From the NCBI GenBank assembly GCA_003149635.1, contig QCWI01000009.1, positions 124,001 to 188,000 on the forward strand: 64,000 nucleotides of DNA, given 5' to 3'. The notes beneath the pieces are model-generated. The model did not search any database. It was not told the origin of the DNA and was given only the letters and a program-made list of their open reading frames with translations. Every line of letters starts with the position of its first letter. Within the stretch, counting starts at the first letter, position 1. The DNA is from Fluviicola sp. XM-24bin1. Its GTDB lineage: Bacteria; Bacteroidota; Bacteroidia; Flavobacteriales_D; Crocinitomicaceae. Made by a program: the position numbers and the translations under genes. This document shows, piece by piece, positions 10,572 to 18,849 of this stretch.

Positions 10572-10682
10572 ACTTATCTTATCCCGATGCTACGATCGGG
10601 AAAGGAATTGGCACCTTTTTCTTTGAATCGAAGAGGTTGCCAAGGTTTCGTCGGGCCTATCCCTCCACCTTTCTTTATAAGT
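10572..10682 (-). promoter_or_regulatory. SAM-I (S-box) riboswitch upstream of the split metH
   Basis: Read on the minus strand, the leader has the S-box core: AGGTGGAGGGATAGGCCCGA, then AAACCTTGGCAACC, GGTGCCAATTCC and GATAAGATAAGT. The P1 helix closes perfectly (ACTTAT at 10682-10677 with ATAAGT at 10577-10572). The aptamer ends 45 bases before the metH start codon. No convincing terminator was seen in that gap, so control may be at translation initiation. This fits repression of methionine synthesis when SAM is abundant. Confidence 0.93.
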
Positions 10683-10701
10683 CTATTAGAATGAACTGAC
10701 A

Positions 10702-10732
10702 CAAAGGTATAGTGAAATAAATTGCTTTCAAA
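10702..10732 (-). promoter_or_regulatory. Promoter of the riboswitch-metH operon
   Basis: On the minus strand, TTTG (10732-10729), a 19-base spacer and TACCTTTG (10709-10702) match the Bacteroidota -33/-7 consensus. Transcription would start just before the riboswitch P1 helix. Confidence 0.75.
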
Positions 10733-10751
10733 GCATGCGAACTGTTTTTCG

Positions 10752-10759
10752 TAACTTTA
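10752..10759 (+). promoter_or_regulatory. -7 element of the CotH-family gene (leaderless)
   Basis: TAACTTTA, one base from TAnnTTTG, ends four bases before the ATG at 10764, so the mRNA would start at or beside the start codon. Confidence 0.45.
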
Positions 10760-10763
10760 GCCT

Positions 10764-12386
10764 ATGCGAAAACTGCTGCTTATAATGATGCTAACGGCTT
10801 TGGTCGTGCCATTTGCGAACTCTCAGACACTCACAAATACCAACCTTCCGATATTTGTAATCACAACTCCTCAAGGGGTTTCGATCGGTGATGACCCTAG
10901 AATTGTGGCGCATCTCGGGGTGATTTACAACGGGACGAATGCGAATCACAACATCAACGATCCGTATAATAATTACGACGGAAATATCGCCATTGAAATT
11001 CGCGGATCGACATCTCAGCAGTACCCGAAAAAGGGATATGGATTCGAAACACAAGACGCTTTGGGAAACAATGCGCAAATTGGATTGTGTGGTTTACCCC
11101 CTGAGAACGATTGGATTCTCTATGGGCCTTATCCAGACAAAACGTTAATTCGTAATGTTCTTACCTACCATTTATTTGAAGAAATGGGGCATTACTCGCC
11201 ACGAACGCATTACATTGAATTAATCATCGATGGTGATTATCGCGGGGTGTACGTTTTGACAGAGCGCATTAAAATAGATGATTTCCGATTGACTTTGCAG
11301 GATGTTAGTTCTCCCAATGTTTTCAATGACACTTTGACTGGAGCCTACGTATTAAAGGTGGATAAGCTTACTGGAGAAGTTGGATATACATGGGAATCTC
11401 TTTACGACAACGAAGTAGTATTCCAATTCCACGATCCAGAGTTTGACGAATTGAACAGCATGCAAGCCAGCTATATGGAAGATTACATTGGCCAATTTGA
11501 ACAGGCGATTCAAGGCCCAGGAATGGACTTACCTCCGGGTCAAGGTGGTTGGCGTGATTTCATCGATTACGAATCCTTCAATGACTTTTTCATCATGCAG
11601 GAATTGGGAAGAACGGTGGATGGATATCGATCCAGCTCCTTCCTATACAAGGACAAGAATTATTCTTGGAACGCGAAAATTAAGGCAGGCCCGATGTGGG
11701 ACTTCAATTTGTCCTTTGGAAATGCTGATTATTGTGATGCGCAGTTGACGACGGGTTGGCAGTACAACTTCGATCAGGTGTGTAATTTCAGTACTTCCAT
11801 TCCATTCTGGTGGGATCGTTTGCTGGACTCTCCGGGATATCGAAACGCCTTACGCTGTCGTTGGGATGAATTACGCCAAGGCATTCTGAGCACGTCATAC
11901 ATCAACAATTTTATCGATTCTGTTGCTTTAGATTTGGAAGACGCTCGCATTCGAAACTTCCAGCGCTGGCCGATTATTGGTCAATATGTAAACTGGAATG
12001 GCTTTGTCGGACAAACGTATCAGGAAGATGTTGACTACATGAAAACGTGGATTCAACAGCGCTCGGAATGGATTGACTTGAATCTTGGTGGTACATGTAA
12101 TTTGTCGACAAACGAAATCGAACAGGCTCCGCAATATCATCGTGCTTGGCCGAATCCGATCAATGATCAGTTTACCATTGGATTTTCACTTTTCAATGCT
12201 GGATCCATAGCAATTCGCGTGGTTGATTTGACCGGGCGGGAAATTACATATACTGATCTCGGAACTAAATTCGATGGAACCCATGCACATACCTTCTCTT
12301 CTTTAGATTGGAATTCGGGAAGTTATTTGTACTCCGTGCTAGTGGACGGTGAAGAGTTGTACACCGGAAAATTGATAAAAAAATGA
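10764..12386 (+). CDS. CotH-family secreted protein with T9SS sorting domain
   Basis: 540 residues. A signal peptide (about 1-20, ending ANSQ) is followed by a CotH-type domain: IAIEIRGSTSQQYPKKGYGFE, DWILYGPYPDKTLIRNVLTY, a YRGVYVLTERIK stretch and the later GPMWDFNLSFGN, with the spacing seen in the spore-coat kinase CotH family. The C-terminal 80 residues (AWPNPINDQFTI ... VVDLTGREI ... LYTGKLIKK) are a type A T9SS sorting domain, so the protein should cross the outer membrane by T9SS. Kinase activity of surface-exported CotH proteins is unproven. It overlaps the next gene by 4 bp (ATGA). Confidence 0.88.
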   Translation: MRKLLLIMMLTALVVPFANSQTLTNTNLPIFVITTPQGVSIGDDPRIVAHLGVIYNGTNANHNINDPYNNYDGNIAIEIRGSTSQQYPKKGYGFETQDALGNNAQIGLCGLPPENDWILYGPYPDKTLIRNVLTYHLFEEMGHYSPRTHYIELIIDGDYRGVYVLTERIKIDDFRLTLQDVSSPNVFNDTLTGAYVLKVDKLTGEVGYTWESLYDNEVVFQFHDPEFDELNSMQASYMEDYIGQFEQAIQGPGMDLPPGQGGWRDFIDYESFNDFFIMQELGRTVDGYRSSSFLYKDKNYSWNAKIKAGPMWDFNLSFGNADYCDAQLTTGWQYNFDQVCNFSTSIPFWWDRLLDSPGYRNALRCRWDELRQGILSTSYINNFIDSVALDLEDARIRNFQRWPIIGQYVNWNGFVGQTYQEDVDYMKTWIQQRSEWIDLNLGGTCNLSTNEIEQAPQYHRAWPNPINDQFTIGFSLFNAGSIAIRVVDLTGREITYTDLGTKFDGTHAHTFSSLDWNSGSYLYSVLVDGEELYTGKLIKK

Positions 12387-12733
12387 TCGATTCGTTCCGA
12401 AATGCATTTCGAGGACTCTTCCTCTTATTAAAATCGGAGCGCAATTTTCAGATTCATCTTGTGGCCTTCATTCTAGTAATCATTGCTGGATGCGTCTTTG
12501 AAATCACGCGCGGAGAATGGGCCGTCATCTTGACTATCTCTTCCGTTATTTTTGGACTGGAAGGACTGAATACTGCGCTTGAGAAATTATGCGATGAGGT
12601 AACTGAGGAGCGTAAGGAGAGCATTCGCAATATTAAAGATGTAGCGGCCGGAGCGGTATTGGTTGCGGCGATAATTTCTTTGGTTGTTGGGGTGTTGGTG
12701 TTTTATCCATATGTTGAGAAGTGGCTTCGCTGA
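12383..12733 (+). CDS. dgkA: Diacylglycerol/undecaprenol kinase family membrane protein
   Basis: 116 residues with three predicted transmembrane helices and the DgkA-family active-site pattern E-x-x-NTALE-x-x-x-D (GLEGLNTALEKLCDEV). Gram-negative DgkA recycles diacylglycerol, whereas related proteins phosphorylate undecaprenol; the N-terminus (FRNAFRGLFLLLKSERNFQIH) is of the type common to both. The start overlaps the CotH-family stop by 4 bp, so the two are co-transcribed. Confidence 0.85.
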   Translation: MIDSFRNAFRGLFLLLKSERNFQIHLVAFILVIIAGCVFEITRGEWAVILTISSVIFGLEGLNTALEKLCDEVTEERKESIRNIKDVAAGAVLVAAIISLVVGVLVFYPYVEKWLR

Positions 12734-13622
12734 GCTGATTTAATTCAACATTTCTAGAATTATACAATTCGCTAAATAGCTAAAAAGCTATATAACTAAA
12801 TGGTTACATACCAAAATAGATGTATCTAGGATTTGCCAAAAATTGTCCCTAACTTCTTTAATCTGCACCACTTACTAACTATCCCTCTCCAAATACTAAA
12901 CATCCGGCCTACTTTTCTTATTCTCAATTAAAGTAAAGGTACATTTCTGAAATGTTTGTTTCTATTGTTTTTTTTTCAAATTATGCTCTGTCTCCGTTGT
13001 AAATCTAATTCATTTTGCTTCACAAGCCTATGAAAAGATTAAACAGAATGACAGCTCATCCCACTGTAGGATTGTAGAAAATTTATTACATCAAATTTAA
13101 TTTGAATTTTTTTTAGAATTGAAGAGCCTGTAAAGCAACATTTACGCCTTAAATAAAGGGAAGTAAGTGTCATTTTACATCAAGTTTTCTCTAATACTTT
13201 AGGTTTTCTTCTTTTGTAACTCATACTTCTTGTATGCTTCAAAACACTCATTTTATTCTAAAAATTAATTGATAGCAAGCTCATACGCTTCTTCTTCAGT
13301 TGTAACTACAGTTTCAAAATCTTCAGGTCCGGGCCAGGAACCCATTGCCAAACATGCACGCAAAGGCTATGGTTCTATAAAAAGCCCTAATTCAGGTGCA
13401 TTTGTATCTATTTTACAGCGTGAACTATAAAACACCTGTGACCTATCCCAAAAAGAGAAAAACAATACCAAATTGGGACAATGAAAAAGAATATACTTAA
13501 ACAGAATAGAGTTTCTGATGAATATTATACACCTCCCAATAAACATTAAACGTTGGCACAGTTAATGAGTATTCGACTCCTCTACAAAACGTTTAGACCA
13601 CGTTGATTACTAATTAAACAAG
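12734..13622. other. Gene-poor 890-bp stretch
   Basis: AT-rich DNA with stops in all frames. It contains short inverted repeats near 12766-12800 (AGCTA/TAGCT motifs) sharing ATTCGCTAAAT with the hairpin near 27459, and a minus-strand coding relic listed separately. No clear promoter for the following large gene was recognised. Confidence 0.5.
13265..13498 (-). pseudogene. Short decayed coding relic
   Basis: A minus-strand frame reads like real protein for about 77 codons, for example IDTNAPELGLFIEP, then TAG at 13369-13367, then PLRACLAMGSWPGPEDFE and EEEAYELAIN before TAA. It has no ATG start and an internal stop. The composition is protein-like, unlike the flanking AT-rich sequence. Family not recognised; chance cannot be excluded. 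Confidence 0.35.
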
Positions 13623-16600
13623 ATGATTATGAAAAAGATTTACAACTTAACTAAATTATTAATGCTGGCTGTAGTATTGTTCGGTACACTCTTACCCGTC
13701 AGCGCCCAAACTATTCAATTAGGAACGGGAACAGCTGTTAACGGAACAACTGCAAGTTCTCCTGTTAATATTTGGTACCGAAGGACAGTCTCACAATTCG
13801 TTTACACCGCTGCGGAATTGAATGCCGCTGGTATCGTTGGTCCTTGTAGTCTGCAAGACATAGGTTGGTTTGTTACACAGTCACCGTTGTACAATATCCC
13901 AGGCTACACGGTTAAAGTGAAGCATGTAGCCGCAAACAATGTTGCTGCTGCCTTAGGGACGGGTGGTTGGACAACTGTAAAGAACTCATTTACCTACAGT
14001 CCAACAGCTGGAGGTTGGGATATGCTCGGTCTTGATAATGCCTTTGCTTGGAACGGTGTAGACAACATCGGAGTGGAACTTTGTTGGTCACAAGTAACTC
14101 CTTCTTACAATGGATCGGGTCAATGCAGACTATATTCTACTCCATCTGGGTACAGATATAGCTGGACTGATGCAACAGGAAGTTCTTGTGGATTGACTCC
14201 TGCTACTACGAACACTAATAAACCACAAGTTCAAATGGTTTGGGGTAATTGTGGACCACCATGTTCTACACCTAACCCACCATCTGCGAATGGAGTAACC
14301 ACTTCATGTGGGAATGGGGTAACACTTTCCGCATCAGGTACTCCACCAGGCGGCACGTACAATTGGTATAGCGATGCTGCTGGAACTACTTTAGTGGGTA
14401 CGGGTGCATCTTACACTACACCCCCCTTATACAGCTCTGCAACGTTTTATGTTGGTGCATTTGTATCACCAAACTGTGAATCAACTTTAGTTCCTGTTTC
14501 GGTAAACGTAACATCTAATGTTACACCACCAACTGCTGCTAACGTTAGTGTAAATTGTGGTAACTCTGCAACGGTATCTGCCTCAGGTGGTACAAATTAT
14601 ATTTGGTATGGTGATGCAAATGGCGCGAATAACATCGGTACTGGAAATACACTTTCATTAGGTACACTTTATGCAGATTCCACGGTTTATGTTGCTAACA
14701 GTGCTTCCAGTGGTAGTCCTACTACTTTATACAGTCAAGATTGGCAAAGTGGTCAAACTGGATGGACTGAACAGAATTCAGGTCCATATTGGAACTTGCT
14801 TAGTGGTCAAACTGGCTCAGTTAATACCGGTCCTGCGGGGGGAAGTGCCAACGGAACACCAACGGCTGGTAACAACTACATGTACCTCGAAACATCAACA
14901 GGGGCAGGTACTTCTTATTTGATAGGACCTGGTTTTACAGTTACCGGTCAAGCAACTTTTGAATTTGATTATCATATGTTTGGGGCATCAATGGGGACGT
15001 TGGCTGTAGAAGCATGGAATGGTTCCACTTGGACCGAAGTTTGGTCTATATCTGGTCAACAACAGACTTCCTTAGGGGCGGCGTGGACAACGATTTCAAT
15101 ACCATTAACAGGCTACTACGGTGTGATTAACCTCCGATTTAGAGGTTTAAGAGGATCATCCTTCACGAGCGACATGGCTGTGGACAACCTATTACTAACT
15201 GAAGTGGTCCCGGGTTGTCAATCAAATCTCGTCGCAGTCACTGCTACTGTTGTGCCACCAACGGCAATTCCCGTAACAGGTGTAACTCAAATTTGTTCAT
15301 CTAACACTACAACGCTGAGTGCATCAGGAACTTCTGTTGAGTGGTATTCAGATGCTGGCGGAACTAATGTTGTTGGAACTGGGAACAGTTTCACTACTCC
15401 GCCTTTGGTAGCAAATACAACCTACTATGTAGGTGAGAATCTTGGTGCCTCTGGAACTTACGATCAAACAATTCAGGTTTTCGGGGGGAGTGGTCTTTCT
15501 GGCAGCACTGCCTTTAATTTCCCAGGGACACCCACTGGAGCAACAGGTAGTCCTTCACTGACAATCACAACATATGGTGACATTGACGGCACAGGAACTA
15601 ATCTTGAGCAATGGCGGGTTGACGATGAAACTGGAGCTTTAGTTGGTACAGCAGGAGGAACAGGAAACTTTGCCGATCAGTGTGGGAACACTATCACAAC
15701 TGTTGTACCCTTAACTACTGCACAAATTGATGCATGGGCTGCCAACGGATCTATAGATTTTACAGGTGTAGATCCGACTGGAAATATAAATTACACCTTA
15801 TGTGGGGGTGACTATTTACAGTTAAAACTGACCTACACTTATAATACAGCAAGTCCTTGTTCTGCACCACTCGCTCAAGTTGATATAACAGTAGACCAGC
15901 CTTCTTCAGCTCCTGCATCTGTGTCAGGAGGTGGTAGTGTATGTCTTGGGACAACATCAACGCTTGCAGTTCAGGGTGGAGCCCTTGTAGGATCAAGTAA
16001 CTGGGAATGGTTTAGTAATAATTGTGGCGGCACACCAATTGGAACAGGCCCTAGTATATCCGTTACGCCTTCTACTACCACTACTTACTTCGTCGCTGCC
16101 AGTGCTAATGGAGCCTGTCCTGCAACTGCCTGCGCAAATGGAACTGTTACCTTACCTGTACCATCCAACAATTTATCAGGGAATGGAGAGACAGCAACAT
16201 GTACAGTGAATCAGGGTGGATATATTCACCTTTTAACACCTGCTGGAGATTTGGTGGCTTCAATCAATTCCAATGGTCAAAACCTTGGAACTGTAACGGC
16301 AACATCTTACTTAGAAACGACACCTCTGTTAATTGACAACTGTAATAATATCGGGAATCCGAATTTTCAAGTTTCTGTTAATAACCGTCACTGGGTGATC
16401 ACTTCAGCGATTGCACCAAGTGCTCCAGTGGAAGTTCTACTCCCTACAACAGAAGCAGAATGGCAGTTGATGGGAACGGAGGCATTTGCTAATGGTAATA
16501 TTAATGATGATATCACCAATGGTCTTGCAGATGTTGGATGTACAAAATATAGTGGTCCGAACGAAAATGCCAATTTCCCAGATAACTGTGGACAGGGTGG

Positions 16601-17306
16601 TGCTTTTACATGGCATTCACAAACCAGTAATGGTAATATTAACGCAATGGCTGGATTGACAGGACACGCAGCGACTGACAAATACATTACTGTGGACGTA
16701 AATAGTTTTTCAGAATTCTGGTTACATGGATCATCAACATCTTCCCCGCTCCCGGTTGAACTAGTTGATTTCTCTTCGAGGTGCATAGATGGTGATGTTG
16801 CCATTGAATGGTCTACAGCGAGTGAAAACAACAGTATGCATTTCGAGGTTGAATCATCCGTGGATGCCTTTAATTGGGAAGCTATAGCTGTTGTTGATGC
16901 GGCACAGTTCTCAACAAGCTTAATAGACTATGCTATTTTGCATGAAGGAGCTGCTCGCGAAAAGAACTACTACCGCTTAAAGCAAGTGGATACAGATGGT
17001 GCTTATGAATATTACTCCATAATATATTCTGATTGTGGCAGTGATTTTGATGGCGCTCCAATAATATTCCCTAATCCAAGTAAAAACAATTTCACTATTG
17101 ACTTTGGTGGATCTGGAATGAAGGGAATTGTTCAACTTACTTTAGTAAGCATGGAAGGTAAAGAAGTTTCGAACAGACAATTGAATCTGTCCGAAGGAGT
17201 AAGTACATTTCAAATTAATAACCTGGAACTTCGACCTGGACTCTATCTAATAAAAATGATAGATATGACTGGTAAGTTGTTTATAATCAAGCATCGTTTT
17301 AATTAA
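13623..17306 (+). CDS. Large T9SS-exported Ig-like/MAM-domain protein
   Basis: 1227 residues with a signal peptide (about 1-29, ending VSAQ). Several Ig-like repeats carry the signature WYSDAGGTNVVGTGNSF followed by TYYVGE (around residues 220-300, 300-350, 560-610 and 760-830). Between them a MAM/jelly-roll-like segment (about 365-520) starts QDWQSGQTGWT and ends SDMAVDNLLL. The C-terminal 90 residues (IFPNPSKNNFTI ... LRPGLYLIKM) are a T9SS type A sorting domain. Likely a surface adhesin or secreted matrix protein; ligand unknown. An alternative ATG lies two codons downstream. It stands alone, between a gene-poor stretch and a truncated gene. Confidence 0.85.
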   Translation: MIMKKIYNLTKLLMLAVVLFGTLLPVSAQTIQLGTGTAVNGTTASSPVNIWYRRTVSQFVYTAAELNAAGIVGPCSLQDIGWFVTQSPLYNIPGYTVKVKHVAANNVAAALGTGGWTTVKNSFTYSPTAGGWDMLGLDNAFAWNGVDNIGVELCWSQVTPSYNGSGQCRLYSTPSGYRYSWTDATGSSCGLTPATTNTNKPQVQMVWGNCGPPCSTPNPPSANGVTTSCGNGVTLSASGTPPGGTYNWYSDAAGTTLVGTGASYTTPPLYSSATFYVGAFVSPNCESTLVPVSVNVTSNVTPPTAANVSVNCGNSATVSASGGTNYIWYGDANGANNIGTGNTLSLGTLYADSTVYVANSASSGSPTTLYSQDWQSGQTGWTEQNSGPYWNLLSGQTGSVNTGPAGGSANGTPTAGNNYMYLETSTGAGTSYLIGPGFTVTGQATFEFDYHMFGASMGTLAVEAWNGSTWTEVWSISGQQQTSLGAAWTTISIPLTGYYGVINLRFRGLRGSSFTSDMAVDNLLLTEVVPGCQSNLVAVTATVVPPTAIPVTGVTQICSSNTTTLSASGTSVEWYSDAGGTNVVGTGNSFTTPPLVANTTYYVGENLGASGTYDQTIQVFGGSGLSGSTAFNFPGTPTGATGSPSLTITTYGDIDGTGTNLEQWRVDDETGALVGTAGGTGNFADQCGNTITTVVPLTTAQIDAWAANGSIDFTGVDPTGNINYTLCGGDYLQLKLTYTYNTASPCSAPLAQVDITVDQPSSAPASVSGGGSVCLGTTSTLAVQGGALVGSSNWEWFSNNCGGTPIGTGPSISVTPSTTTTYFVAASANGACPATACANGTVTLPVPSNNLSGNGETATCTVNQGGYIHLLTPAGDLVASINSNGQNLGTVTATSYLETTPLLIDNCNNIGNPNFQVSVNNRHWVITSAIAPSAPVEVLLPTTEAEWQLMGTEAFANGNINDDITNGLADVGCTKYSGPNENANFPDNCGQGGAFTWHSQTSNGNINAMAGLTGHAATDKYITVDVNSFSEFWLHGSSTSSPLPVELVDFSSRCIDGDVAIEWSTASENNSMHFEVESSVDAFNWEAIAVVDAAQFSTSLIDYAILHEGAAREKNYYRLKQVDTDGAYEYYSIIYSDCGSDFDGAPIIFPNPSKNNFTIDFGGSGMKGIVQLTLVSMEGKEVSNRQLNLSEGVSTFQINNLELRPGLYLIKMIDMTGKLFIIKHRFN

Positions 17307-17328
17307 ACTTTGTGGTCTGTATTTAATC

Positions 17329-17365
17329 AAAGGAGAGTGAACATTAGTGTTCGCTCTCCTTTTTT
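17329..17365 (+). terminator. Rho-independent terminator after the large T9SS protein
   Basis: Stem GGAGAGTGAAC / GTTCGCTCTCC (one T-G pair) with a T run, 25 bp after the stop. The opposite-strand remnant ends inside this hairpin. Confidence 0.8.
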
Positions 17366-17799
17366 GTGTTCAATCCAATTACAGCAATTTGATGTATCAC
17401 TATATCATACACCAAAGGTGCCGAATTCGGTAAACTATTCAGGTCGATAATCTGCAATGTGCTTGGCCCTTCATCCGCTACAGCGTACAAATATCCTTGA
17501 TAATCTTTGTAATCTCGGTGAATCACACCCGTTGCAGCCCCTTGAATGAAGGCCACTTCTGTAGAATTCACTGGATCCGTTACATCGAAAATATGCGTTC
17601 CCAAGGTTGATCCAATGACGGCATATTCACGACCGTTGATTGCCACTCCCCAAACTTCGTTGTAGTTAAGATTGTACACGGGTTCTGCCGGAATAGTATT
17701 GTCATCCCAATGAAACAGAAGGCTTACGTTCATGCTGTCTTGCGCGAATAATCCATTCGCGGACAGTAAAAGAATCAACAAAGTGTAGAGTGCTCGCAT
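17344..17799 (-). pseudogene. Choice-of-anchor B family protein, 3'-truncated
   Basis: The first 132 codons encode a signal peptide (to LFAQ) and the beginning of a choice-of-anchor B/LVIVD-repeat protein (YNEVWGVAINGREYAVIGS, GTHIFDVTDP, HRDYKDYQGYLYAVADEG, STLQIIDL). Members of this family normally exceed 400 residues and carry a T9SS tail. Here the homology stops after Asp132 (about 17404) and the frame runs 19 unrelated codons into the terminator of the convergent gene. This looks like a 3' truncation caused by the rearrangement that brought the large T9SS gene next to it. Confidence 0.7.
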
Positions 17800-17910
17800 A
17801 GTTTCGTTTTGGACTAAGTTACGGAATGTTGAGGGCTAATAAGTCAAACCCAATTCTGAAATCTAAGAAAAAGACACAGGTCTATGGTAAGGTCAAGGAT
17901 TCATTAAAAC

Positions 17911-17943
17911 AAAAAAGCTCTTGATTTCTCAAGAGCTTTTTTC
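17911..17943 (-). terminator. Terminator downstream of tRNA-Phe
   Basis: Symmetrical hairpin AAAAAAGCTCTTGA ... TCAAGAGCTTTTTT immediately after the tRNA 3' end on the minus strand; it could work in both directions. Confidence 0.8.
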
Positions 17944-17944
17944 G

Positions 17945-18017
17945 TGGTGATACCCGGAATCGAACCAGGGACACATGGATTTTCAGTCCATTGCTCTACC
18001 AACTGAGCTATATCACC
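17945..18017 (-). tRNA. tRNA-Phe (anticodon GAA)
   Basis: A 73-nt cloverleaf on the minus strand. The acceptor arm GGTGATA/TATCACC has discriminator A, the D arm is GCTCAGTTGGTAGAGC, the anticodon loop CTGAAAA (anticodon GAA) lies between ATGGA and TCCAT, and the T arm contains GGTTCGATTCC. The 3' CCA is not encoded. Confidence 0.95.
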
Positions 18018-18120
18018 AACCTAATTGTGCGATTACATAGAATCGTTGCCTTTGAAGGCGAGGGCAAAGATAATAACTTCTTTCATAATTCATCAAGCGA
18101 TCCAAAGTTTTTTTCTTGGC

Positions 18121-18128
18121 TATCTTTG
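18121..18128 (+). promoter_or_regulatory. -7 element of coaX operon (leaderless)
   Basis: TATCTTTG ends four bases before the coaX ATG at 18133, placing the transcript start at the start codon. No clear -33 element. Confidence 0.65.
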
Positions 18129-18132
18129 CCGC

Positions 18133-18849
18133 ATGAAAACACTGGTGGTAGATGCCGGAAATACCAATATCAAACTCGGTCACTTCGAAAACGAGCAACT
18201 CATTGGCGTTACGCGATATGGCAGTAACGAGTTCCACTCTTTAAAAGAACGAATCAAGGTACATGCCCCAGATTTTATTGTCGTTTCTTCCGTTGTGGCA
18301 GATCATCTGGCTCAAGAAATTTTAGAGTCCCACCAAGGAATGATCGTCTCCCCCACTACCCCAATTCCAATCGCAAACACCTATCAAACACCAGAAACCC
18401 TCGGTATGGATCGTCTGTGTAATGCGGTTGGTGTTGCCGCAAGAATGGAATCTGAATACGGCGTTTCCATAGATATTGGTACGTGTATCAAGTTTGATAT
18501 CGTTGGGAAAAACGAAGGCTATTTGGGCGGATCTATCGCACCAGGCATTGATTTGAGATACAAATCTCTGAACGATTACACAGAAAAATTACCCCTCCTA
18601 TCCAATAAATCGCAAACTTCTGTCGTTGGTAAGGACACCAAAACAAGTATGCAATCCGGTGTAATGAATGGAATGCGTGCTGAGATAGAAGGACTCGTGA
18701 GCTACTACGAATCGCAATTTCAGAGCTTAACCTTTTTTGTGACCGGCGGAGATGCCAACTTCTTTGATATACAGGGAAAAAATAACATCTTTGCAGTCGA
18801 AAATTTGACCCTATACGGTCTGTTTGAAATTTACAAGCATAATGCGTAA
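18133..18849 (+). CDS. coaX: Type III pantothenate kinase
   Basis: 238 residues. CoaX phosphorylates pantothenate in the first step of coenzyme A synthesis. The ASKHA-fold motifs are present: DAGNTNIKLG at the N-terminus (phosphate 1), MDRLCNAVG, SIDIGTCIKFD (phosphate 2; usual GTA here is GTC) and YLGGSIAPGID. The frame is open further upstream, but the ATG at 18133 gives the conserved start and sits just after the -7 element. It overlaps the next gene by 8 bp. Confidence 0.92.
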   Translation: MKTLVVDAGNTNIKLGHFENEQLIGVTRYGSNEFHSLKERIKVHAPDFIVVSSVVADHLAQEILESHQGMIVSPTTPIPIANTYQTPETLGMDRLCNAVGVAARMESEYGVSIDIGTCIKFDIVGKNEGYLGGSIAPGIDLRYKSLNDYTEKLPLLSNKSQTSVVGKDTKTSMQSGVMNGMRAEIEGLVSYYESQFQSLTFFVTGGDANFFDIQGKNNIFAVENLTLYGLFEIYKHNA

